This document shows, in pieces, positions 1-5,882 of a DNA stretch of 10,640 nt; positions within the stretch are counted from its first letter, which is position 1, and every line of letters begins with the position of its first letter. Source of the stretch: Chloroflexota bacterium (GTDB lineage Bacteria > Chloroflexota > Anaerolineae > Aggregatilineales > Phototrophicaceae); contig JAEZAF010000002.1 of assembly GCA_023430545.1 (NCBI GenBank), positions 1 to 10,640 on the forward strand. Reading direction: 5' to 3'. A model generated the notes under the pieces. The model worked only from the letters and a program-made list of their open reading frames with translations, had not been told where the DNA came from and did no database searches. The translations under genes were made by a program, and so were the position numbers.

Positions 1-707
1 AAGCTCTTGACCTCGCGCACGCCTTGCAGCACTTCTTCGGCGACAACCGTCGCTTCCGCGATCTGATCCTGTGCGCGGGTGCTGAACCGGCGCATATAGA
101 TTCCAAAGACCACACCGACCGCGATCACTGCCGGGATCAGCACCACGATGAACAGCGTAAGCTGTACATTGATCACGATCATCAGCACGACCGCACCAAT
201 CGCGATCAGGGTCTGCTGTAACAGCGTGCTGATCTGGTTCGTCAGGACGGTTCGCATTACCGTCACATCATTCGAGATGCGCGACATCAGCTCGCCGACG
301 CGCCGCTCGGTGAAGAATCCCATCGACATCGTCTGAAGCTGGCGGAAGAGATGCGTGCGCACATCGGCCACAATCCGCTCGCCGACGTAACTGAGCATGA
401 AGGACTCGACCCATGTGGTCAGGGACCGCAGCAGAAATACCCCCAGCAGCGCCAGCGTGATCTGATTCAGCAGGGTTTCGCCGCCTTCGCCTGCTGACAG
501 CACCACTTCCATCACATTACCGATCACCGCTGGAAACACCAGACTCAGCCCTGCCCCGATCATCAGCGCCACAAACGCCAGGGCCAGTTGCCCCTTATAC
601 GGCAGCAGATACGCCAGCATTCGCCGCCACTGCATTGGCACGTCGCGCAGGTCGTCCCGTTCGTCATCCGACGCTTTTCCACGCCGTCTACCTATCCGAA
701 ATGCCAT
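1..707 (-). CDS. ABC exporter, N-terminal transmembrane domain (partial, runs off left edge)
   Basis: Reading the minus strand from ATG at 707, the frame stays open to the window edge, giving about 235 residues of an ABC exporter of the fused membrane-ATPase type (MsbA/BmrA/MdlB-like). Such proteins sit in the inner membrane and pump lipids, drugs or peptides outward using ATP. The N-terminus is a charged cytoplasmic stretch (MAFRIGRRRGKASDDERDD). Hydrophobic membrane segments follow, beginning near AYLLPYKGQLALAFVALMIG. The segment MGFFTERRVGELMSRISNDV is typical of the cytoplasmic loop that contacts the nucleotide-binding domain. The ATPase domain (Walker A, signature, Walker B) must lie beyond position 1, so substrate and half- or full-transporter status cannot be judged. 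A GAGGG Shine-Dalgarno lies just upstream of the ATG. The gene is divergent from the EamA transporter. The family call is secure; the substrate is unknown. Confidence 0.9.
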   Translation of the reverse strand, partial: MAFRIGRRRGKASDDERDDLRDVPMQWRRMLAYLLPYKGQLALAFVALMIGAGLSLVFPAVIGNVMEVVLSAGEGGETLLNQITLALLGVFLLRSLTTWVESFMLSYVGERIVADVRTHLFRQLQTMSMGFFTERRVGELMSRISNDVTVMRTVLTNQISTLLQQTLIAIGAVVLMIVINVQLTLFIVVLIPAVIAVGVVFGIYMRRFSTRAQDQIAEATVVAEEVLQGVREVKS

Positions 708-785
708 GATCCCTCTCTGCTCTTCTACTACCGTGATGACAGATACAATCTTTTACGCGAAAAATCTGCCCTAAGTCGCTCGTGA

Positions 786-794
786 ATTTTATCA
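786..794 (-). promoter_or_regulatory. Candidate extended -10 promoter for the ABC exporter gene
   Basis: On the minus strand, TGA-TAAAAT forms an extended -10 element (TGnTAAAAT, five of six matches to TATAAT), about 80 bases before the ABC transporter ATG. No good -35 hexamer is visible, as expected for an extended -10 promoter. The palindrome at 802-811 falls in its spacer. This is a motif match only. Confidence 0.35.
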
Positions 795-801
795 CATGTC
801 G

Positions 802-811
802 AAAGCGCTTT
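802..811. promoter_or_regulatory. AAAGCGCTTT palindrome, possible LacI-family operator
   Basis: A perfect 10-base palindrome, AAAGCGCTTT, lies in the divergent region between the ABC exporter and the EamA transporter. Its central CG flanked by A/T arms resembles operators of the LacI/CcpA family. It sits just upstream of the proposed -10 of the ABC gene, where a bound repressor would block RNA polymerase. No regulator gene is in the window, so the function is inferred. Confidence 0.35.
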
Positions 812-953
812 GTGTGTCGCAGATTGGTCACTGATGGCGCTATCTGGACCGCCCTGATCCCCGTATCATGGAACGCAGTTGCAGCTTCACATCCTGTCTT
901 CGAAGTTCAGCCGTTCATCCTCATCTGCCGTTTTAAATTGATGGAGCCGTCTC

Positions 954-1931
954 TTGGCTGTTAAATCTACTTCAGTTCCTTCTGCGATTCCTGCTTCCAC
1001 CAATCCTGATGTGCCGCAGCAGAAGACATCGAACCCTAATCGCACGCCGATTCTGCTGGCGCTGCTGGCCCTGTACATCATCTGGGGATCAACCTACCTC
1101 GGGATGCGCTTTGCGGTCGAGACCATCCCGCCGTTTATGATGACCAGTGTTCGCTTTCTGATCGCCGGTTCGGTGATGATCGTCTGGGTCTATTCCAGAA
1201 CGCGCACCCGTCCAACACGCCGACAGATTCGCAACGCGCTTGTAATCGGTGCGGTGATGCTCGGTGGGGGGACCGGTGCAGTGGGATTCGCCGAGTCGCT
1301 GCATGTGGATTCCGGGCTGGCGGCGCTGGCCGTCGGTGCGACTCCAATCTGGGCGGCGTTGTTCGCCATGATCTGGAAGCACTATCCTAACCGTGTCGAG
1401 TGGGCTGGCCTGCTGATTGGTTTATTCGGTCTCTGGCTGCTCAACAGTGAAGACGGCCTGCGCGCCAATACACTCGGAGCGCTTGCCCTGCTGATCGGCC
1501 CAATGTGCTGGGCGTTTGCATCCATGTGGAGCCGCCACCTTGATCTGCCCGGCGGCCTGATGGCAGCAGCCGTCGAGATGATCGGCGGTGGCATTTTCCT
1601 CGGCCTTGTCAGTCTGCTCACCGGTGAACGTCTCACCGAGCCGCCTTCAGTGCAGTCGATTCTGGCGCTGCTCTATCTCATCAGCTTCGGCGGCTGGATC
1701 GCCTTCAACGCCTATATGTATCTGCTGGATCACGTCCGCCCTGCGCTGGCGACCAGCTATGCCTATGTCAATCCGATTGTGGCGGTTTTTCTGGGGGCGG
1801 TCTTTGCGTCAGAGATCATCAGCCCATCCAGCATCGTGGCGATGGTCGTCATCCTCAGCGGCGTGCTGCTGATCGTCTTCAACCGCCCGCTGATGCGCCG
1901 CCTCGTCCCTGGTTCTGTCAAAGAGTCATAG
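954..1931 (+). CDS. DMT-superfamily EamA transporter (YedA-like)
   Basis: This 325-residue inner-membrane protein has two EamA repeats (about residues 33-163 and 172-309) and an estimated ten membrane helices. It belongs to the drug/metabolite transporter superfamily, whose members usually export amino acids or small metabolites. The opening ALYIIWGSTYLGMRF followed by IPPFMMTSVRFLIAG closely resembles the start of E. coli YedA. The second repeat carries the usual SYAYVNPIVAVFLG block near residue 268. The start is a TTG: an in-frame TGA at 939-941 excludes anything further upstream, and GGAG at 943-946 lies seven bases before the TTG. The ATG at 941 is in another frame and stops after seven codons. 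This is the only confident plus-strand gene. The N-terminal tail of about 30 residues is rich in Ser, Pro and Asn and probably cytoplasmic. The substrate is unknown. Confidence 0.9.
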   Translation: MAVKSTSVPSAIPASTNPDVPQQKTSNPNRTPILLALLALYIIWGSTYLGMRFAVETIPPFMMTSVRFLIAGSVMIVWVYSRTRTRPTRRQIRNALVIGAVMLGGGTGAVGFAESLHVDSGLAALAVGATPIWAALFAMIWKHYPNRVEWAGLLIGLFGLWLLNSEDGLRANTLGALALLIGPMCWAFASMWSRHLDLPGGLMAAAVEMIGGGIFLGLVSLLTGERLTEPPSVQSILALLYLISFGGWIAFNAYMYLLDHVRPALATSYAYVNPIVAVFLGAVFASEIISPSSIVAMVVILSGVLLIVFNRPLMRRLVPGSVKES

Positions 1932-1966
1932 GCAGCAACCCGCTTGGAATTCTCATGGAATAAAGC

Positions 1967-2114
1967 CCCCCATCCCTAGCCCTTCCCCCACTCGCTACCG
2001 ACGGGAAGAGCATCCGTCGTTCGCTTCGAGGGAAGGGAATCAACCCAATCCGCACACAAGTCCTTCCCTCGGAGTGAGCTTGCGAGCGAGTGGGGGAAGG
2101 ATTTAGGATGGGGG
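1967..2114. repeat. Nested inverted-repeat element (MITE/REP-like)
   Basis: The outer arms are 30 bases each: 1967-1996, and the reverse complement of 2085-2114. They match at 26 of 30 positions and share CCCCCATCC at the ends and CCTTCCCCCACTCGCT inside. A second perfect 10-base pair of arms lies within: CGAGGGAAGG at 2027-2036 and CCTTCCCTCG at 2062-2071. A small hairpin (CGACGG at 1999-2004 with CCGTCG at 2014-2019) sits in the left half. The element is non-coding and lies in a convergent gap, as expected for a miniature mobile repeat or large REP. No flanking target-site duplication was identified. Confidence 0.75.
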
Positions 2115-2125
2115 CAGCGGTGGCT

Positions 2126-2155
2126 CAATTTACACCTGCTTCAACGTGTAAATTG
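2126..2155. repeat. Perfect 10-bp inverted repeat (CAATTTACAC / GTGTAAATTG)
   Basis: CAATTTACAC (2126-2135) and GTGTAAATTG (2146-2155) are exact reverse complements separated by ten bases. The stem is AT-rich and lies between two converging genes. It could be a 3' end structure or a protein-binding site. No T-tract follows on either strand, so it is not a textbook terminator. Confidence 0.55.
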
Positions 2156-2174
2156 GCTTATCTTGGTGCATACG

Positions 2175-2194
2175 GGGCCGGAAGAATCCGGCCC
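2175..2194. terminator. Hairpin between converging genes, candidate terminator
   Basis: GGGCCGGA (2175-2182) pairs perfectly with TCCGGCCC (2187-2194) around the tetraloop AGAA. It lies 23 bases beyond the stop of the MoxR gene and about 240 bases after the EamA gene. On the plus strand a moderately T-rich stretch follows (ATGTTTCTATTT); on the minus strand there is no T-tract. It could stop either transcript, but the tail is weak. Confidence 0.5.
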
Positions 2195-2217
2195 ATGTTT
2201 CTATTTCCAACGACTTC

Positions 2218-3177
2218 CTAATTATTCCACCGACCGCCGCCGGTCATGTTGCGGCGTGGACGGTCATTCGAGGGCCGTTCACCGCTGATCATCGCACGTC
2301 TGGCCTTCTGCACATCGCTTTCATGCTTCAGCAGCACGGTCAGCGTATTTTGCAGCGTATCGCGATCCAGCGCATCGGCATTGAGCATCACCAGCGCCTT
2401 CGCCCAGTCAATCGTTTCGCTGACACTGGGGCTTTTCTTCAGGTCGAGCTGACGCAGATTCTGCACGACTTCCACCGCCTGCTGTGCCAGCTTCTGATTC
2501 AACTGTGGCACGCGCATCCGCACGATGTTGAGTTCGGCATCCATCGTCGGATAATCGACGAACAGATACAGGCAGCGGCGTTTGAGCGCTTCGGAAAGCT
2601 CACGGGTGTTATTGCTGGTCAGCAGCACATCTGGCTGATGTTTGGCCTTAATCGTCCCCAGTTCCGGCACCGAGACCTGAAAGTCGCTGAGGATTTCCAG
2701 CAGGAAGGCCTCGAATTCAGCATCAGCGCGGTCGATTTCGTCGATCAGCAGCACCACCGGCTGGTCAGACATCAGCGCCTGAAGCAGCGGGCGTGCCAGT
2801 AAGAAGCGTTCCGAAAAGAAGACATTCTCTTCACGGCCCAGGGTATCCGCGGCATCCGACAGGCTGCTGGTCTGCGCCAGAATCTCGCTCAGCTTATCGC
2901 GCAGGAGTTGGGTATACAGCATCTGTTTGGCGTATTCCCATTCATACAGTGCCTTGCTCTCGTCCAGTCCTTCGTAGCACTGCAGGCGGATCAGTGGGCG
3001 GCCCGTGGCCTTTGCCCATGCCTTCGCCAGTTCCGTTTTCCCGACTCCCGCCGGGCCTTCAGCCAAAAGCGGTTTGCCTAGCTGATTGGCAAGGAACATC
3101 ACGGTTGCGATCTCTTCGCTTGCGATGTACTGCTGTTCGGCCAGTGCCCGCTCGACTTGCTCGATCGTGGTATACAT
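2218..3177 (-). CDS. MoxR-type AAA+ ATPase
   Basis: This 319-residue cytoplasmic AAA+ ATPase belongs to the MoxR/CoxD group. Relatives act as chaperones that insert metals or mature protein complexes, usually with a von Willebrand A-domain partner. Visible motifs are Walker A GPAGVGKTEL (41-50), Walker B VVLLIDEIDRAD (141-152), a sensor-1 stretch TSNNTREL (187-194) and an arginine-finger region ALKRRC (197-202). The C-terminal lid continues to about residue 295. The tail after that is Arg, Gly and Asn rich (ending MTGGGRWNN) and probably disordered. The ATG at 3177 has AAGGA about 12 bases upstream, a longish spacing. No VWA-domain or DUF58 partner is adjacent: the next gene on this strand is uppS, and EamA converges from the other side. 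The family is secure; the client is unknown. Confidence 0.9.
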   Translation of the reverse strand: MYTTIEQVERALAEQQYIASEEIATVMFLANQLGKPLLAEGPAGVGKTELAKAWAKATGRPLIRLQCYEGLDESKALYEWEYAKQMLYTQLLRDKLSEILAQTSSLSDAADTLGREENVFFSERFLLARPLLQALMSDQPVVLLIDEIDRADAEFEAFLLEILSDFQVSVPELGTIKAKHQPDVLLTSNNTRELSEALKRRCLYLFVDYPTMDAELNIVRMRVPQLNQKLAQQAVEVVQNLRQLDLKKSPSVSETIDWAKALVMLNADALDRDTLQNTLTVLLKHESDVQKARRAMISGERPSNDRPRRNMTGGGRWNN

Positions 3178-3214
3178 GATTCGGGTAGTTCCTTCTACGT
3201 GTTGCCGATAGTTT

Positions 3215-3220
3215 ATTCTA
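3215..3220 (-). promoter_or_regulatory. Candidate -10 box for the MoxR gene
   Basis: TAGAAT on the minus strand (five of six matches to TATAAT) lies 37 bases before the moxR ATG. No convincing -35 is placed 16-18 bases upstream. The 206-base gap after uppS suggests moxR has its own promoter, but this element is weak evidence. Confidence 0.3.
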
Positions 3221-3304
3221 ACCCGTGCCGGTGGAATTGTGCCATGTCAGCCGCCCATCCGTTCGGGTAGGATCAGGCAGGCGGGGGATATCAGGATGTC
3301 GGGA

Positions 3305-3340
3305 ACCTGTGGGACTGCGGTATGCCGTCTGCCCACGGGT
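3305..3340. repeat. Imperfect palindrome in the uppS-moxR gap
   Basis: A nine-pair outer stem (ACCTGTGGG at 3305-3313 with CCCACGGGT at 3332-3340, one G-T pair) encloses an inner stem GCGG/CCGT around TATG. The core GGGACTGCGGTATGCCGT resembles the GGGACACGGCATGCCGTG repeats found near miaB, so it may be a decayed relative. There is no T-tract on either strand. Confidence 0.4.
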
Positions 3341-3383
3341 AAGCTGCGGTGAGGGTAATGGGTCGCTCAGGTGTTTTCAGGCC

Positions 3384-4217
3384 CTAAAAGTGATCGTCAT
3401 CGTCGTCGAAGTCATCATCAGCGTCATCGTCGTCGGCCATCTCCTGCGCCTTCAGTGCCTCTAGCTGCGCATCAGTCAGCCCAAAGCGGCGGCGGCGCTT
3501 GCTGAAGTCCAGCAGGGCGGCGCGGTATTCCTCTTTATCGAAATCCGGCCAGTACACCGACGTCAGATAATATTCGGCATAAGATCCCTGCCAGATCAGG
3601 AAGTTGCTGATGCGCAGTTCACCGCTGGTGCGGATAATCAGTTCCGGGTCCGGCAGTCCGCTGGTATACAGATAACTGGACACCACTTCCTCGGTTACAT
3701 CCTCAGGCCGGATACCCGCCTCGATAATCCCTTTGATGGCGTGCACGATCTCATCACGTCCGCCGTAGTTGAACGCCACGTTCAGGATCAGGCGGGTATT
3801 GTGTCGTGTTTTTTCGCACGCCTGCCGGATTTTACGCTGAAGATGCGGCGAGACTTCCTCAAGTCGGCCAATATGCCGGATCTGGACGCCTTCGCTGTCG
3901 AGTTCGTTCAGCTCGCGGTCAATCACTGACTCAAGGATGCGCATCAGAAGCTGGACTTCGCGCCGGGGCCGTCCCCAGTTCTCGGTCGAGAAAGCGTAGA
4001 TCGTCAGAATCTCCACGCCAAACTCGACCGAGGCCCGGATAATACGGCGCAGATTCTCCGTACCGTGACGGTGTCCTTCCGTGCGGGGCAGTCCGCGAGA
4101 GGTCGCCCATCGCCCATTGCCATCCATGATAATCGCCACATGTTTGGGCAGTTTTCCCGGCAGCGAGGAAGTCGATGAGGGCGCTTGATCCTGCTTATGT
4201 TGTACTAAAGAAGCCAT
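3384..4217 (-). CDS. uppS: Isoprenyl transferase (undecaprenyl diphosphate synthase) with acidic C-terminal tail
   Basis: This cis-prenyltransferase adds isopentenyl units to farnesyl diphosphate to make the C55 lipid carrier for peptidoglycan and other cell-envelope polymers. The 277-residue protein shows HVAIIMDGNGRWA near the N-terminus, with the catalytic Asp at about residue 32. It also has TIYAFSTENW, FNYGGRDEI, and the diphosphate-binding RTSGELRISNF (Arg about 196 and 202) followed by WQGSYAEYY and WPDFD. I chose the ATG at 4217 because GAAGGA lies nine bases before it. A GTG at 4271 would add 18 residues but has no good ribosome site. The last 16 residues (about 262-277) are almost all Asp, unusual for the family and encoded by repeated GAC/GAT codons. 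frr lies 119 bases upstream on the same strand, the common frr-uppS order. Confidence 0.95.
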   Translation of the reverse strand: MASLVQHKQDQAPSSTSSLPGKLPKHVAIIMDGNGRWATSRGLPRTEGHRHGTENLRRIIRASVEFGVEILTIYAFSTENWGRPRREVQLLMRILESVIDRELNELDSEGVQIRHIGRLEEVSPHLQRKIRQACEKTRHNTRLILNVAFNYGGRDEIVHAIKGIIEAGIRPEDVTEEVVSSYLYTSGLPDPELIIRTSGELRISNFLIWQGSYAEYYLTSVYWPDFDKEEYRAALLDFSKRRRRFGLTDAQLEALKAQEMADDDDADDDFDDDDDHF

Positions 4218-4336
4218 GTATCGTCTTCCTTCACTTGTCTGATGTAAACCGGTCATTCGCTCAGGTGACACGCTGCCATCTGCGAATCATGGGCCAGTAT
4301 TGCGATCAGCGATCGACCATCGTCCGCCAGCATAGG

Positions 4337-4894
4337 CTAGACCTCGGTGATTTCCTTTTCTTTGGCCTTGCCCATTTCCTCGATCTTGGCGACGAACTCG
4401 TCCGTCAGCTTCTGGATTTCGTTCTCGCCGCGTTCGCGCTCATCTTCCGAGATCATTTTTTCCTTCTCGAATTCGCGCAGGTCGTCATTGCCACCGCGCC
4501 GGATGTTGCGGATTGCAATCCGGGCGTCTTCAATGCGGCGGTGCACCACCTTGATCAGATCCATGCGGCGCTCGCGTGTCAGCGGCGGCATGTTCAAGCG
4601 GATCTGGGAGCCGTCGATATTGGGATTCATGCCGAGATTGGCTTCCTGAATCGCCTTCTCGATGGCTTTTACAGCGCCGCCGTCAAACGGGCGGATCAGG
4701 ATCTGCATCGGTTCCGGCGTCGAGATATTTGCCAGCTGACGCAGTTCCGTTGGCTGTCCGTAATACTCGACTTCCAGCCGGTCCACCAGACCCGTGCTGG
4801 CGCGGCCACCGCGAATACCCTGTAAATCCTGTTCCAGCACACTGATGGTGGAACGCATCTTGGTCCGTGTTTCGTTGATAATGTCAGCGATCAT
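4337..4894 (-). CDS. frr: Ribosome recycling factor
   Basis: RRF splits the post-termination ribosome together with EF-G so that subunits can be reused. Starting at the ATG at 4894 gives 185 residues, the usual family length. The protein shows the conserved N-terminal QGIRGGRAS (about residues 24-32), the central domain with LNMPPLTRERR, and the C-terminal helical block KVVHRRIEDARIAIRNIRR. An upstream GTG at 4927 would add 11 residues, but it begins only a few bases from the predicted transcription start and has no ribosome site. The likely ribosome site for the ATG is a weak GGAAAG-type sequence. A perfect TATAAT lies just upstream, so frr probably begins a two-gene unit with uppS. pyrH and tsf, often next to frr, are absent here. 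Confidence 0.96.
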   Translation of the reverse strand: MIADIINETRTKMRSTISVLEQDLQGIRGGRASTGLVDRLEVEYYGQPTELRQLANISTPEPMQILIRPFDGGAVKAIEKAIQEANLGMNPNIDGSQIRLNMPPLTRERRMDLIKVVHRRIEDARIAIRNIRRGGNDDLREFEKEKMISEDERERGENEIQKLTDEFVAKIEEMGKAKEKEITEV

Positions 4895-4936
4895 ATTGAA
4901 TACAACTTTCTTTCCGAAAAGCCGCACTAAATCGAT

Positions 4937-4942
4937 ATTATA
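4937..4942 (-). promoter_or_regulatory. -10 box (TATAAT) for frr-uppS
   Basis: On the minus strand a consensus TATAAT lies 42 bases before the frr ATG, predicting a leader of roughly 35 bases. The -35 is poor (for example CTGCAA at 16-base spacing, three of six matches). It is the best promoter candidate between rlmB and frr. Confidence 0.5.
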
Positions 4943-5014
4943 ACTTACCGCCGTTGGCTTGCAGATAAGTTTTTGGTGATCCTGTTGCAGCAGGTCTGCG
5001 CATCACGTTCTGCC

Positions 5015-5029
5015 CAACAGCGACTGTTG
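5015..5029. repeat. Small inverted repeat after rlmB
   Basis: CAACAG (5015-5020) and CTGTTG (5024-5029) form a six-pair stem with a three-base loop, about 35 bases past the rlmB stop. No T-tract follows on the minus strand, so calling it a terminator is not justified. It is recorded as the only hairpin in this gap. Confidence 0.25.
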
Positions 5030-5062
5030 CCGTCACCCTGCCGGAAACCACAGCGAGTCGCA

Positions 5063-5833
5063 TCAACGCGCCGACTGTGGCGACCAGCCTTCCCACTTTC
5101 GGGCCTGCCACGCCGTATACAGCGCCACCGACCCGACCGTTGCCACATTCAGGCTGGCGACCCGACCACGCATCGGCAGGGAAACCAGCATATCACAGGT
5201 ATCCCGCACCAGACGCCGCATCCCTTCGCCCTCACTTCCCAGCACCAGCGCCAGCGGGATGTCGAGTCCCGTCTTATCGATACTCGGCACATCCGGCCCC
5301 AGATCCAGCCCGATCATCCAGATGTCATTACGCTTCAGTTCCTTCATCGTCTGTGCAATGTTCGTCACCTGAACCACATTCAGATGTTCGACCGCGCCCG
5401 ACGATGCATTGACCACCGACGCTGTCACCGAGACACCGCGCCGTTCCTGAAGGATCACACCGTGAATCCCGACTGCGTCTGCCACACGCATCAGCGAGCC
5501 GACGTTCTGTGGATCTTTCAGCAGGTCCAGCATCAGCAGAAACGGCTTTTCACCACGAGTCTGCGCCACATTCAGCACCTCGTCGATCTCGGCATAGGGA
5601 TACCCGCCGACGCGCAGCAGCGTGCTCTGATGATTGGCCCCCGCCGCCAGATCGTCCAGAATGCGTTTGGGGACACGCTTGATCGGGACGCCGCGTTCCT
5701 GCGCCAGCGCCATGATCTCGGCGATAGCCCCTTTTTCCTCAACCCGTTCACCCAGCAGCAGTTGTTCGAAGCGCCGCCGGTTGGCTCGCATCGCTTCCGT
5801 GACTGCCCAGTGTCCGTATAAAAATTCCGGCAT
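5063..5833 (-). CDS. rlmB: TrmH-family 23S rRNA (guanosine-2'-O-)-methyltransferase
   Basis: This SPOUT-class RNA methyltransferase uses S-adenosylmethionine to methylate a ribose 2'-OH, most likely G2251 of 23S rRNA as in RlmB. The 256-residue protein has an N-terminal substrate-binding domain (YGHWAVTEAMRANRRRFEQL to about residue 85). A knotted catalytic domain follows, with motif 1 KDPQNVGSLMRVADA (Asn110, Arg116), motif 2 LALVLGSEGEGMRRL (Glu201) and motif 3 SLPMRGRVASLNVAT (Ser227, Asn229). These match the key residues of E. coli RlmB. The ATG at 5833 begins 49 bases after the cysS stop, so the two are probably cotranscribed; cysS-rlmB neighbours are common in bacteria. A tRNA-methylating TrmH relative cannot be fully excluded, but the N-terminal domain and context favour RlmB. 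Confidence 0.9.
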   Translation of the reverse strand: MPEFLYGHWAVTEAMRANRRRFEQLLLGERVEEKGAIAEIMALAQERGVPIKRVPKRILDDLAAGANHQSTLLRVGGYPYAEIDEVLNVAQTRGEKPFLLMLDLLKDPQNVGSLMRVADAVGIHGVILQERRGVSVTASVVNASSGAVEHLNVVQVTNIAQTMKELKRNDIWMIGLDLGPDVPSIDKTGLDIPLALVLGSEGEGMRRLVRDTCDMLVSLPMRGRVASLNVATVGSVALYTAWQARKWEGWSPQSAR

Positions 5834-5882
5834 GGTCCTGTTTCACTCTCTGTTTATTGGTTGACTGTCGCCCGTTGGCGGG

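Noticed and set aside
2175..2194. Strong terminator for moxR
   Set aside because: The stem is perfect, but no T-tract follows on the minus strand, so it is kept only as a candidate.
4218..4271. GTG start for uppS adding 18 residues
   Set aside because: There is no ribosome site before the GTG, whereas the ATG at 4217 has GAAGGA at good spacing.
4895..4927. GTG start for frr adding 11 residues
   Set aside because: The shorter form gives exactly the usual 185 residues, and the GTG lies almost at the predicted transcription start with no ribosome site.
4981..4994. CCTG-CAGG hairpin upstream of frr
   Set aside because: The stem is only four pairs, within chance expectation.
4973..5821. Plus-strand open frame opposite rlmB
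   Set aside because: It is the mirror of a gene with intact SPOUT motifs; the composition is His, Arg and Gln rich with no recognisable fold.
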